A DNA stretch of 64,000 nucleotides from Diploscapter coronatus (lineage: Eukaryota; Nematoda; Chromadorea; Rhabditida; Rhabditidae): contig OZ038422.1 in the NCBI GenBank assembly GCA_964036155.1, positions 21,785,201 through 21,849,200 on the forward strand. The letters are read 5' to 3'. Each line of letters starts with the position of its first letter. Position 1 is the stretch's first letter. The translations under genes were made by a program, and so were the position numbers. Under the pieces are notes generated by a model, which ran no database searches, was not told where the DNA came from, and saw only the letters and a program-made list of their open reading frames with translations. Shown one piece after another: positions 45,201-57,800 of this stretch.

Positions 45201-47363
45201 TATCTTTCTTTGTCACGACAGTTTACTGTCTCCAGTGTTATAGCGGTAAAGATTTGAGAAATCATGAAAATTGAACTAATTAAATAGGAAGCAGCGCTAG
45301 CGGTAACGGTTACAATAAGTACCCGTGTTCGAGCCCAAATGGGCAGAATTATTGCGTGAGGTAAGTTGTATATTAATTTATTGATTTTTAGGAAAAATGG
45401 TGAAGATCTAATCGTTCAAAGAGTTTTCATTTTCAATTTTTGTTTAGAATAGACGAAACCGACGCGAACAATTTGCCATTGAAAACTCTAGTGCAATGCG
45501 CTGATAGCTCGCTTTGTTCGGTATGCAAAATAAAGAAAAAATAGAAAAGTTTAAAATAATTTTTAGAATAATCAATGCTGGGACACGTATCAGAGTGATG
45601 GAATCCACATTCACAAATGTTGTTGCCAGGTAAAAACTAGATTCAAAAATTAGTCGGTTTTATACATTAGGTAAAATGTCAAGATCATTTTGGCATTTAA
45701 ACTCAGTCAAAGTAAAATTCGAGTTTAAAACAGCTATTAATATTCTTCAGAGCGACTACTGCAACGCAGCCTCCCACTCCCTCTCTGCATTTTCCATCCT
45801 CACAATTCTAATCGCCGCCCTATTCTACTTTTATAAGTAATCGAATCATGACTTGTTTGTTGATTTGAATGAAATGAATAAATGATAAATTTGCTCACCC
45901 CGATTGACATCATCCGACGAACCGAGAGTATTTCGCAGTTTTTGTGCCAACTCAATAGGAGCAGCCATCACTGCATCTGCACGGCCCTTCAGATTCGCGC
46001 CCGTCTTCCTGAAATTAAAAGGAATATCGAAGAAGAAAAATAATTACATCGATATTCTTCTAAATAGTAATATTAAATTTGTTCTTTCTGGTAAGTGAAT
46101 TTAAACAAAAATATCTGTTGGAAAGTAAGAAAATCCTCACCACAATCCATGAGAGACGGAGCTGATGACGCTGGGTCCTTTGGCCTGATTCGAGTCTAGC
46201 AGTCCTCCGTTTGCATTCTGATGGCGCAGTTGGGCCAGACGAGCTTCGCATTCAGCTAATTTCTTCTGAAATATTTCACTTCATGGAGAATACAGGGTTT
46301 TCGAAATTACTATCCGATGCCTGTTTCACATAATGCTTGAATTAAATTTTTAATTGTAACAAAAAAAAGATTCAATCTTCACAATAAAAGAAAGGCGTAC
46401 AGTAATTGTGCGCACTCGCTCTTCACTACAGCTACTCTCTATTGTCACCCAGATCGATGTTGCCTAGTCACTCTGCGTCTATAATCAGCGAGACGCACGC
46501 ATTGGAACTAGGAAAAATAAGGAAGATCAAAGCGCAGAAAGGCAAAATCACATAGTTAGTGCTCGCTGATCAAATACTCGGAGCGGCTAGGCAACACCGA
46601 TCTGTGGGACCAATAGAGTATCAGAGCGTCAAAAATTCAAGATTTACAAAACGAAACTTTCCTTTCAATTTTGTAATGATCTATTTTCCAACCTGAATTC
46701 CCTCGGTGTCATGTGCATGCCGTTTGTTTTTCTTCTCGAAAGTCTGTCGAATTCTGGCGAGTTGCGGGTTGTCAGCCCCTTTGTGCGTCTCTGCCTGTCT
46801 GGACATGGACAGGAAATTCTCAACATCGCCTGCAATTCTTCATTCATTTCTGCTTCTGAATGAATGGACAACTGCTATATGACGGAGGGTGTCTTTCTCA
46901 CACTATCTCTCTCTATCCTGTCCCTAACTATAGACTCCGTCTCCTTCCGTCATGCGTAGTAACTGCTGAATGACTGACTTTCCCTCTCCAAATTGATCTC
47001 CTTCAGTTTCTCTCTATAATGTTCGATCTTCTTGTTGACCCTTGTGAGCTCATCCACGGCAGGGGAGGAGCCCGTTCCGTCGTCGCTCGATCGATAGCTG
47101 CTCCGATCTGCTGCATCTGATACCTGAGAATGGCACTTTTTGTGAAAAGAAAATTAAGCACTTGTCCAAAATATGAAGAATTTGCTTGAAATTTTTAAAG
47201 TCTTATTTTTCTAGATGGGCATCTAAAAATGCTATTTTGAACCTATCATATAGTATGCAGACAAGTAAAAACAAGTCCTATGGCTTCTTTATATTTCGCA
47301 TACTAACTTTTCGAATAACTTTCGAGTAGGATAATGAAAATAGCTTACTTCGCTATATTGCAT
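42285..47363 (-). CDS. TMCC-family transmembrane and coiled-coil protein
   Basis: Member of the TMCC family: C-terminal membrane anchors and a long cytosolic coiled coil, known from the ER in animals. Thirteen exons in coding order: 47349-47363, 46979-47123, 46693-46829, 46141-46265, 45899-46008, 44552-44715, 43841-43972, 43365-43430, 43263-43316, 43108-43217, 42760-42850, 42644-42717, 42285-42393; 443 residues. Family landmarks are RIRQTFEKKNKRHAHDTEGIQ with KKLAECEARL, PIELAQKLRNTLGSSDD, and the coil ERLDRLN to LHQGEFQALKLEQ. Two C-terminal hydrophobic segments (LLKMVLLILGTALDVL and AGILLLGMIVLAMFL) flank RPFTGTRN. The start exon is only 15 nt (MQYSE), chosen because it ends at a GTAAGC donor in phase and follows TTGATTCAG. 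The last acceptor reads TTTGAG. A Ly6-type gene lies on the other strand in intron 44716-45898. Confidence 0.85.
44133..44182 (+). repeat. Dispersed repeat, copy 2
   Basis: Carries ACAAAATGTGCATTGGTG after TTCTGAGAAGATTCC, matching 4703-4745 in the same orientation. Lies in a TMCC intron. Confidence 0.55.
45179..45840 (+). CDS. Small Ly6/three-finger-type GPI-anchored protein, nested in TMCC intron
   Basis: Probable cell-surface protein of the Ly6/uPAR fold; ligand unknown. Exons: 45179-45245, 45288-45360, 45447-45519, 45567-45629, 45751-45840; 121 residues. Residues 1-17 are a signal peptide ending before LQCYSG, the usual first Cys pair of the fold. Ten cysteines follow, closing with CCCQSDYCN, the Ly6 consensus CC-x-x-D-x-C-N. 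The chain ends in a hydrophobic tail (AFSILTILIAALFYFYK), typical of a GPI-attachment signal. TTCCTAG lies nine bases before the ATG. AATAAA at 45877-45882, 36 bases after the stop. The gene is complete within intron 44716-45898 of the minus-strand TMCC gene. Confidence 0.88.
46437..46618. mobile_element. Foldback element with ~56-bp inverted arms in TMCC intron
   Basis: Left arm 46437-46491 and right arm 46562-46618 are inverted copies: CTCTATTGTC, CAGATCGATGTTGCCTAG and ATCAGCGAG all have counterparts in the right arm (GATCGGTGTTGCCTAG when reversed). Roughly three quarters of positions match by eye. The loop of about 70 bp is not repeated. Confidence 0.65.
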
Positions 47364-47964
47364 CGATTCGAGTAGATTTTAACCTGAATCAACAAGTCAT
47401 TAGACCCTAAATTAAAAGTAATAACGAATAAAGATATGGTCAGAGTTGAAAACTCTGTGAATAGTCAAAATAATTGAAAAATGATCGACTATCTGTTTAT
47501 TACTTGTGAAAAATGCCAACGAAATAAGGAAAAATGACGACTAACTGAATCAGGTTTAACGAAACAGAACAATGGGTATCTTGGAAAATTCATTTATTTT
47601 TTCTATGTATCAAAATTACTTCGTTTAAAGCTGAAGGAATTTTCCAAGAAGTCAGAACAATGAAAGGAAACAAATAAGACGAGAAAGGTGAAACTTACAA
47701 TTGGTTATAACCGTGTTTGCCCCCGTTTTTTTTTACAGAAAGAATCGAGTACTTACAGTTCGAAATATAAAATGTTGTCACCGAGTTATGAGTACATACT
47801 TTCAGAATAAAAATTAGTTGGCAAATATATGAACCTATATTTAAAAGTATGTACTCAATTTTTTGCGAAAATGAATGAAGTTTTGATTAAAAATACCTAC
47901 CCTCAAAAGTTAGAAGGCACTCGCTGCGTAATGCACCAATATAGTTGATTTTTTATTTGATACT
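47364..47964 (-). other. Gap between GPR107/108-type and TMCC genes
   Basis: Contains the GPR107/108 poly(A) signal (AATAAA on minus, 47952-47957, seven bases after its stop). Two GTAAGT donors at about 47696-47701 and 47753-47758 on the minus strand may belong to non-coding first exons of TMCC. TTGATTCAG just upstream of the TMCC start may receive them or a spliced leader. Confidence 0.5.
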
Positions 47965-50900
47965 TTATAGAAGTGTCTTTTCCAGTCCATCCACCCGCTT
48001 CCTTCCGATCTTCTCCTTCTCGTTGTCAGAATCTGAGGAATCTGAAGAATTGTTGACTCGATCGCTGCGGCTCACGACAACTTCCAACAGGCCATTTCGA
48101 GTCAGACTGAAAAAAGATAAAATCGTTCATTTTTGGAAAAAAGATACTAACATTATAATGAATAGTGAGGATGTGTAATTCTTCTAGAAATGATTTCACT
48201 CAATTCCTAACCATTTTCATCCTACACACATAGTCATTGGTTGACTGAATGGTGAGTCATGTCATAAAAACTAATGACTGACGCTAGAAATGAGAAAATT
48301 TCGAAAATAGGTTGAAAATATCTGGAACAAGTCTGGAGGAAAATAATTTTCCAAGCAATATCATTCCCGTCATTTTGACTACTTTTAGCATTCTTTTCCC
48401 ATTTTTTATAAAATTTAAATATGGTCTGTTCAGGCTGGTAGATAACAATTTCATACTTACTAAACGAATAAAACTAAGCTACTCACGCCATATCATCGTC
48501 GTCATCGACATCCCTCTCGTCCTGCTCGAGTCGGAGGTAGGGGTTGCTAGGCTGGGGCTGGAAACGACTGCCTGCCCAGTAGAAGTAGAACAGAGTCGAG
48601 ACCTCGATCAGGCACACGATCACCCAGTCCCAGTCAAACGGAATAGAGTACTGAAAAATAAAGAAAAGCTTAAAAAATCGGTTTCGAATCTATTTTTCGA
48701 GATAGATTCTAAATAAAGAAACTTTTGAGTTTGTATCTCTTTAGAATGAACAATGCGAAATAGAATTCAAATTTGGACACTCTCAAAGATACTCCCACCA
48801 AATATCGTTTCAAAATTCAAACCTGCAAAAGATATTTGCTGATTCTGGTGAAGTAGATGTAGAAGATGGTGACCACGTAGAATTGACGGAATAGTTGCAG
48901 TTTCTGCAGATTGAAGGCTGCCTTGCCATCACTCGCTGCTCCTTGTGACAGATACTGCATTGACCTGCAAATTGGGTCATAGAAAAAATGAAAGATGAAA
49001 ATAAATCTTTAAAAATCAGCGCTAATTAACTTTCAGAAAGACTAACCAAATAATGGGGAAGAACACGAAAGCGCAGCAGAGAATGTCGATGAAAATGAAC
49101 AGTTCGAGGAAGAGCTGATGATCCTTCGAACCCAATTCGCCTTCCTCGAGAATCACAAGTGCTATGTTATCTAGTACCTAAAAATATCATAAAGTTGAAG
49201 AAAAACGAGTTATTTTGGAATTTTGACTCCCGTAATTCACTTCCTACACTACTTCCACCCTTTTCCTCTTTTCCCGTATTTTTCAAAAAGGGTCGAAACT
49301 ACAAGAGGGTGATGATACAAAGAGTGTGGGAACTACAGTGAGCCTAAACCTGTAAATATTGGTGAATTTTAATAATTGAATAAGACGAATTATTAACCTG
49401 TAAAGGCAGTACGATGAGCATAACGCGTCGATCTCTTTCTGTGAGAAAATTCTTGAAGAAAGTGTAGCCAGTTCCAATGAGAATGATTGAGCCAAATAGA
49501 AGGGCGCCTTTGAGGCTGAAAAAGCACAAATAGGGAAGTCGAAAGCAAGGAAAACGACTTACAGATGAGTCACGTAGAAGACGAAGGCCCAGATCTCGCG
49601 TTGGTGACCGTATTTGCTCACGAAGTAGTAATTCACTGCAAATAGGAAAAGTAATTGAGACATTAGCAGGTGAAAGAGAAACTGACTGAAATTCAGGTAT
49701 TTGAAAACTTACAATAGTTATTTCAGTCAAACGAACTAAGTGCTGATAAAACAGGCACAATAAAATGTATATAAAATTACACAGGTGGAGGAGCAGATTC
49801 GTCGCTGATGTTCAATGCAGTTTTTCCCATTTTTCTTTTATTTCTCGACGACAAATCTATACATCACCACACCCGCGTTCATTTCCGAGTTTTTTCACGT
49901 TATCATTTGCACTTTAGCTTTTCTAATGAAGATAAACATTATGACTTGTAAAATGTTGAAAATTTTAGAAATCTGCAAATTAATAACAAAACTACCTCCG
50001 TGGAAGAAGAGGGACGTCGCTTTGAGAAAGACTAGGGCTGTCATTACGTAATGGACTCGAAAACGAGATGAACGGCTAAAGTAAATGTGATACAGAATAA
50101 TAATAATAAAAAATAGCAGGAACATACGGCGAAATGCATAGTTTGTAGGACCAGATGATGGCAGCGACGAGGAAGGCCATGGACAGATACAAATAGACCC
50201 TGGGCTTGGGAATGTCGCCCGCGGACAGGAACGAGTCCGCATTCGTCTCCAACATGAAAATCGACGCATCCACTCCGATTCGATCACTGAACTCTTAGCA
50301 TGAATTACAATTTTAACAGAAATAAAATAATGCAAGATCGAGACTTATTTTTCGTCAAATAATGAAATTTTTTCTTTTTTTTCAGAAGAAAATTTCGTTG
50401 TTTTAAAAAAAAATCTCTCCACCATTTACAAAGTAGCGAATTTTGGTAACTCTTGTTAAACAACTACTAAAACAACAATAATCAATGACCTGTATCCATG
50501 CTCCTTATACTTAAAGCAGTTGTGATAGATTAGATAGTATTTGCCTGTCAGCTCAGCCGGAAACCTAACGGAAATCTGAAAAATGAAAATACACCAATTT
50601 CGATCAAAATCACTCACATTTGCAGAATAAAGGTTGTCATTTTGAGAGAGCGGAATGAAGTCCTCGTAAGGAATGAGACTCGATCCGCCAGTGAACCACC
50701 TCTTGATTGTGTCCATGAAGGAGTTTGATTGCTGGCTCTTGTCTGGCTGAAAATAATTTTCGTCGTATTTTATTTATAAAAAAAAACGAAAAACGTACTA
50801 TCACAGCAGTTGGAGATGAGTTTGAAGCATTCCGAATAGAAGAACCGATTGAGCATCTGATTTCAGTTTGTTTTTTTTTTTAAAGAAAATCAACTAGAAT

Positions 50901-51787
50901 TTTACTCTTGGTGAGAAGAGCAGAGACGAATTTTCTGGCCGAGACCCGATCGAAAGATGTTGAGTCGTTTGTTGGGCAAATCGACGAAGAAAAACAACGC
51001 GTCAAAGCCTTGATCCGTTTGCTGAATAAACAGAAACTAAATAATTTATGCAAAAGAGGAAAACTCTAACCTGCAGCTGGCAAATGTATGGATTGTTGCC
51101 GACTCCGGCAGAAATGGAAATTCCTCGAGACAGCGAGAAACCGATTGTGCCCTATAAGGCGTTGATGACAATCAGGAAAACACCCGAATTTTCCCCCTTT
51201 TCATATATGTATATGACAACACAAAACACTATCACTTACAGAATTCGATCACTTAAATTAGCTACTGCTTGATCGCCGTCACTGAGTGGATTTGTCATCG
51301 GTTTTTTTTCTTATTATTTCTTTCCAACTCTCAACTCCTGTGTTTCTTCATCCAATAGACGATGATAAATTCAACCAGTGACGATGGCCAGGAATTTATA
51401 AATTCGAATACCCCAGAATCCATCAGTTCTTCCCCTTTCCAGCATCAAAGTTGTTAATTGTGATGCGAGTTTATTGATGAATTTTACGAAAAGCTAAATT
51501 GTCTCGAAAACCAACCGCTTTTTCTGCATTTTCACTGGAATCGAGTTTCTCGCGAATCGAGTCGGGCACCGAGAAATTCTGAATGGCCACGTCGAGAGTG
51601 CCCTCTACTGCGTAGCCGAAACTGCTCAGAATAACATTCCTCCTCGTGTCTCCCTGGAACAGAAAAACAAATTCTAAACAATCCACGAACGAACCCGCAG
51701 AACTAATCGATGGATCTTGGAAAGACTGGCTGAAACGAGGACAGAGAGCAGCAGAACGCGCAACAGGTCAGCCACATCCTGCCGCAT
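47965..51787 (-). CDS. GPR107/GPR108-type seven-transmembrane protein
   Basis: Lung seven-transmembrane (LU7TM) family protein, known in animals from the Golgi and trafficking; not a classical ligand receptor. Fifteen exons in coding order: 51695-51787, 51516-51653, 51071-51151, 50906-51021, 50799-50856, 50618-50746, 50490-50575, 50128-50286, 49996-50075, 49563-49635, 49398-49515, 49047-49177, 48823-48964, 48487-48650, 47965-48106; 569 residues. A signal peptide is followed by [17 protein letters not shown] and IGFSLSRG, as in GPR107. A lumenal domain ends in [19 protein letters not shown], the start of helix 1. Later helices show [40 protein letters not shown] and [15 protein letters not shown]. 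The acidic/Ser-rich tail is cytosolic. GTTTCAG lies two bases before the ATG, but an upstream ATG is in frame (see findings). Confidence 0.93.
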
Positions 51788-52446
51788 TCCTGAAACAAAT
51801 CCACTAATCGATAGGAATCGAAAAGGTGAACAAAAACGAGAAATCATGGCCTTATGAACCTTATGCTTTCGAAACGTCCCACGTTTATTCCCGGAAAAAG
51901 GAAATCGCAGTAAAAATCGGAAAAAATGTGTGTGCAAAGGAATGAGCGAACATGAGTAATGATCGCGCTCAATTGCCGAAACATCGATCAACATCTGTGC
52001 GATTGAGAACGATGCACAACGCCACAACAAGGTTGCAGATGGACGAAGGCCAAGGCCTAACCATGAAGAAAATAAGGCCGTAAGGACTGATGAAACTGAA
52101 TTGGAACATGGATGAAATGCATTACGCGGTAAAAAGAGCGCAGAGAGACAAAAAGAAATGAGAGTAGAGAGCGCGAGCGCGGACGTAAGCTTCATCTCCT
52201 TGCAAAATCGCGATAGGGTACAAAAAGTGGTAGTGCGGGACCCCCAAAATAGGAAGCAAGTCCCCTTTCAAATGCTGTATGCTATTAAAAATTCAAACTA
52301 AATCGACGATAGACCTCACGAAATGGGTGTGTACCAAGAGCCAACGAAAATGGTTGGGGCACACGCAAGCACATCGCGATTTTGTAATGCAAAATTGTAT
52401 TTATTTCGGAGTCGGAAATTTGCTACTTTTCTGGAATAATTTTTTT

Positions 52447-52538
52447 GGCTGTAGGTACTTTGCTACCAAAGCAGAAATAGCGTAGGATAAGAGGAAAAAA
52501 TGAGAGAAATAGCGTTTGGTAACAAAGCGTCTACAGCC
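52447..52538. repeat. Inverted repeat, MITE-like remnant
   Basis: GGCTGTAGGTACTTTGCTAC at 52447 pairs with the complement of GGTAACAAAGCGTCTACAGCC ending at 52538, about 27 bp per arm with few mismatches. Confidence 0.6.
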
Positions 52539-53840
52539 TTTGTTTACTTCGCCAATTTCTAAGTTATATCATCGAGAATATTTTGACATCATATTTTTCC
52601 CGATCGGGTGGAATTTGAGGAACAGACTGCGTTCTCTAAATGAGAGGAAGAAAGAAAAGAACAAACTGGTCAAATAGAAGGAAGTGCATTGATTATCGAT
52701 AACTTCTCGAATTAATTGATAAATTGTCGCCCTCTCAATATACAATTTAAAAGTTTATCAGCATCCAGTTCAGTAGTAAATATAATTCAGTGATTCATAG
52801 CAGTGCCAGGTCAGCAATACCTCTTATAGAAAGAAAAAAATCGAAATTTCATAAGGTCAATAATGGGCAATTTCTAATGTTCGCAAATGTTTGATGAAAT
52901 GGAAAGTTCTATTTATGATGAAATTGCCTAAAACAATTGTGTATTCACATGAAAACGAGAGAATTTTCTAAAAACGTGTTCAGAAGATAAACTCAAATAT
53001 TCAATATTTCTATGTCGATATTTCATAATCATAAGATTGCTGGCAAATAGTTTGTTGACCGAGCAACACATGCAATATTAGTTCGTGTAATATAGTTTCA
53101 ATACAAATATGAGGCAATTTGAAGTAATGATATGCGAATTTGTTTTGATCACTGAAGATGGTCTATGAGAATAACTAAGATTTTAGTCAAATTGTTATGC
53201 ATCAGTTGCTTATGTTCGTCTAATTTTCAGTCTATTTTCAATGCTCATCCAATCAACTTTATGTCTCTCGAAAAAATTTATTCAAATGTCAAAAAACGAG
53301 ATAATATGAAATGTCCATATTATAAACATTGAAAGAGCGAATGAGACTTTTTAAAATCATAGATAAAATAAATTCATATCTAAAATAACGAAATGGGTAA
53401 ATGAAACGATAAATAATACGTTTTGTTCAATAAATGAGAAAGAAGTATTACAAGAAATGAATAAATAAAATTATCGTTGATGTGACCCATAATAAGATAA
53501 AATATGTATGATGAAAAAGATGAAGAGATAACTAAAAACGATGATAAAAGAGCATTTGGAGAATCAAAAGTCGAAGAGTGAAAGAAAACAGAAGGGCAGT
53601 GAGAGAATAAAAAACAGTGAAAGCACGAGGGCAGATAGATTATACGTTAAGCAGATAACAGAATAAATTATAAACATAAATAGTCAAGTGAAATGGGTAT
53701 TTGAAGTTAAACGAAACAGAAAACCTAGATAAAATATTTAGATAGAAAATATACAATAGGACGAAAATGCACGCATCAATTTTGATAAATGAATCAATTT
53801 GATGGACACTGGTGCATGGCGTCGTTTACTAGGAACGAAT

Positions 53841-53926
53841 GTTGGAGCATAATTGTCAGCTGACTGTCGAAGCATAAATGAGCTTTAAAATAGATCAGCT
53901 GGCAATTTACGCTCCGAATTTCATTC
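53841..53926. repeat. Inverted repeat
   Basis: AATGTTGGAGCATAATTGTC near 53847 pairs with the complement of GGCAATTTACGCTCCGAATT near 53908. The arms share TCAGCTG next to the loop. Confidence 0.45.
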
Positions 53927-54888
53927 CGTTCGGACGATTCCGATGCTGAAAGACATTGACGGGGGAGAGCAGTGACCGGGACAAAACCGGAAACGGTAGA
54001 TGATATTCTTTAAAGGAAAAAAAAACGTTTTTAAGAAAATCAGCTTCTTGGATAGATCATCCATTTTCTCATTCTATCTTCACAACTCAAAGTTGGATGA
54101 ATTTCCCAAGAATCCGACATTCTTGCACAACTGACTATTGCGAAGGAATAGGTTACAAAAGGAATGCGCAAAAACAATTCAGCCAAAGAGCAAACGAAGA
54201 AGAAAGGAATGGATATGCCTTCAAAGGGATGACTCGATGAAGGATTGCACTTTAGGCCAGGGCAGTGATCATTTGGACTCGAGAAAATGATACAATAGTC
54301 GATAACCATAATTACGAAAAATAGCGAATAGATATCAAATTGTACATACAATAATGCGAAAGTTACGAAAGAAACGAATAGATGATAGATAGTGTACTAT
54401 TTTTTCGAATTCGAATGAACAAATTTGTCTATTGAAATAACCGGAAGGGAAACAGAAAGCCGGGCAGAAAACGGGAAAAACGAATCAGAATATGGGAGGG
54501 GGAGAATAGAGGAGAAGAGGAAGAGAATGAATGAAAGACGTCGGAAGGAGCATGCAATTTGAAGTAGACCAAGGAAAAGGGCAGAAAGTGGCTGGGTTAA
54601 GATATTTTGTTGAGTAAAGATAAGGATATATAGATGAAGAAATGACATGATTGGAAAAGCGAACTGTTGATTGGGAGAAGGAATGCAGAAAGAGCCACAG
54701 AATGGAGGAGAATGTGATGGATTGTGGATGAGTGGATGGATGCAAATGGAGAGTGGAGCAGATTGAGGGTGGGGACTCTCTACAGGAACTCCAGGGCAGT
54801 GGATGGCTGGTCAACTAGAGGAGAGGTAATATTGCACAAGGAATCTGTCAAGGAACAGGGAAACTAATCGAGACGAACGCGAAAATGA

Positions 54889-57800
54889 CTAGCATGATTT
54901 CTGTTGAGGCAACTGTAGAGCTGCTGCCGCTGCGAGGAGGCGATCTGACTCGGCCGCCCACAGCATGCGGGATTGATCCTGAAATTGAATAAATTAGGAA
55001 AGTACGATAGCAAATACGGTTAATTTTCATTGCTTGGGAAAAATGTAGCATGAACAATTTTCTACGACGCTAAAGAGCTGACAAATATATTCTGGCTGAT
55101 GAAGATCAGCACCTTCCTTGAAACACGAGGCCAAAATTGCAGTATTTTTTGCGAAACTTTAATATGTACCTGCAGATTGAGTGGCGGAGCAAGAGGGTCG
55201 GTGGGATTTCTGATGACAGAAGGCGTGTCCTGAATGGACAGTCGAATTGGGGCGGGCAGCTCGCGAAGTGGGACGGTCTTCGGCGGCACAGCTGTGAATG
55301 CCGAGAATGCAGACTGCCGTGTGGTTGAGGGTTGTTTCTCTGTTGGATGTGACTGCCTTCGGACTTTCTGCTCGCCTGCATCGTCGCTCAGCGGAATGAC
55401 CGTGATCTGAAACTTGGGAATATAGAATAAGTCATAAAATATCCATGAGATTTGTGTGTTCTATCCCTAATTTCAGAGTCTTTAAATCCATAACCTCTGA
55501 TGACAGGACGACTCCTTGACTTACGATTTTGAAATAGAAAATTCTCAAATCGTAAATCTATAGACCTTTCGAGAATACAACAAATGATGGAAAGAAAATC
55601 GAATGAATACCTGATAATTGTTGGCGGGTGCAGGAGCAGTGTTGATGGGATTCCTTCTTGTATGTGTGTGGGAGGAGTGGGGATTTGGTGGCGTCGAGGA
55701 ACAGGACTGTCGCATTTGCTTGGTTGGAGGAGCACCGGGTAGTTGACACATATCTTCCGATAGCCGTTTCAACCTCCTGAATATTCCTCTTGATGATGAT
55801 GATGATGTTTGGTGGATTCTCAGTACCTATTCCATGTATCCCTGTATTCCTCTTCCCATTTCTTGGTGTGCTGCAGAAGAGTCTCCCTCGTCAGCGGGAC
55901 TTTGGCTTGCGGCTGCCTGAAAGAGTTTCATGGTTTCCCAAATATTTTCTATTCGAATGGTAAATATTTATGAATTTTGTTTAGTTGAATAGTTGCTGTT
56001 GTTTGCTGGGTGCATATTTATTTCACATTGCACTTCAATGTGCATTTCCATTCTCACGCTCCCCGTCTATCTTTGTGCAATCTCTCTTCCCCTTCCACCC
56101 CTTTCCATCTCTCAATCCGACACGTTTGTTCGTTCGTTCGTTCGGTTCACTCTTCACTCACTAAGTTTGTTTATACTCTCGGTGTCTGTTGCGGTGTTGC
56201 GCAAGGTCGTCTTCTCTATCTCCCTAGTCTGTCTGTCCGTCTCTATGTTCTCCCTCTGTCCACTCCCTGCGGCTGGCACCAATAGGTCAGAGGCTGGTTG
56301 TACTCTTTGAGAATGGAAGGAGAAAGAGAGAGAGAGAGAGAGAGTGAGTAGGAGAATGAGTGCAATGGCTAAGCGGGAAATCGGGCAGTCAATCCAGGAC
56401 ACAGCAGATTTGAGAGAACGAATTGTTGCAAGTGATTATCTCCATTTAGAACATTAGAAATCTGCAGATTTAGAACATTGCGTCACATTCTCACTATCAT
56501 AATTCTTTTGGTCTATGATGAATTTGAAACTCACTATTGGAAAAGACAAAAATGATATTGCCCATAACCTTTCGCGCAATTCTAAAGGGATATTACAAAG
56601 AATAGTAATGATAAGATTTGGAAAACTTCAAATTTTTATATCTCCATGAGTGACGAATTCAAATAAAGTTTTGCATATATGATCTGGCGTCGAAATAAGG
56701 TGAACACTATTTCTTCAAGTCCGAACGAAATCTAATAATGACACAGCCATGAAAAATTCTATCATCATCATCATCATATTCAACTACCACCAACTCAGCA
56801 AAAAAAGTTCAAAAGATGTATGCATGTAACCCCGTCTTGAAATTGAAATGTAGGAAAAACAAGCTAACCTTCACGTCATATTATATACACTAGTAAGAAT
56901 AAGGCGAACTGTCAGGATAATAAATGGTTGTTCTAACAGACTCGCATCCGACCCGACAGCTCGTGGGGCAGCAATCCCGCCGAGTCCCAACGCCTAGCCC
57001 TGTGTCCTATCTCCTCACCCGTTCTCTATCGCTTCCCCTTTCCTATGCTTGCATTCAGGCACCACCATCACGTTCCTTGCACCGCAAGTCTTCTCCATGT
57101 TGCTGCTGCTTGCGGCCTTCTTCGTGGTACCATTCGCCTCCCTTCACTCCTTTACTCCTCTCGTCCTTTCTTCTCTCTCTCTCTCTCCCCTTTTCAAGCT
57201 CCGCCCATTTCACTATTTCATTCCCGCGTTCCTGTCCATAATCGTGTATCTTTGCAAGCGTGGCAATTCTTGGAGGCAGATGATAAGGAGGCCACGCCCC
57301 TCTGTCTGCTTATGCATCGAAACATGGAATGCACTTTAAGGCGCAAGAAGACGACGAGAGATAAACAAGTCGAAGGGAATCCCCCGGGCAGAGGAAGAGG
57401 GGGGGAGGAGAGACAGAGAAGCAAGGTTGTGCCAGCCAGGGAGAGATGCAGAGACAGGAAGAGGGCAGCACGGGGCGAAGCAGCAGCGAAACCGACACAA
57501 CTGAGAGTGACCACTACTGACCGGCCAGACAGACAGAAATCTATGTGTTGGAGGAGGCAATTTATTTACTTCGAATGAGAACAAATTCCAATGGATTCCA
57601 GGACAGAAGAGAGAAAGCGCGATTCTATGCAGTAATTGAATTATGATGACGTAAATAGAAATGGAAATACGAATGCGCGAAATTACATTGCGCAACGCTC
57701 CAGAATTTTTTTTTTTATAAATTTGAAAGAGAAAATACTGAAAAAAGAATGCACCTGTTTTCCTTCGTCCTGTCTGTCCGGTTCGGCGTATCAGATTGTG

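Larger units (their letters stand above)
51788..54888. other. 3.1-kb intergenic region between GPR107/108-type and period genes
   Basis: No convincing coding exon. It holds an inverted repeat at 52447-52538, another at about 53841-53926, and an AT-rich middle. From 54460 to 54850 the plus strand is purine-rich, so the Ser/Leu/Phe-rich minus frames there are artefacts. Confidence 0.5.

Noticed and set aside
51174..51250. Possible extra exon of the GPR107/108-type gene near a GTAAGT donor
   Set aside because: The conserved stretch reads directly from the exon at 51516-51653 to that at 51071-51151 in phase, so no exon is needed here.
56924..57695. Several long frames on both strands in a period intron
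   Set aside because: Caused by pyrimidine-rich and purine-rich blocks; they overlap in several frames and lack conserved features.
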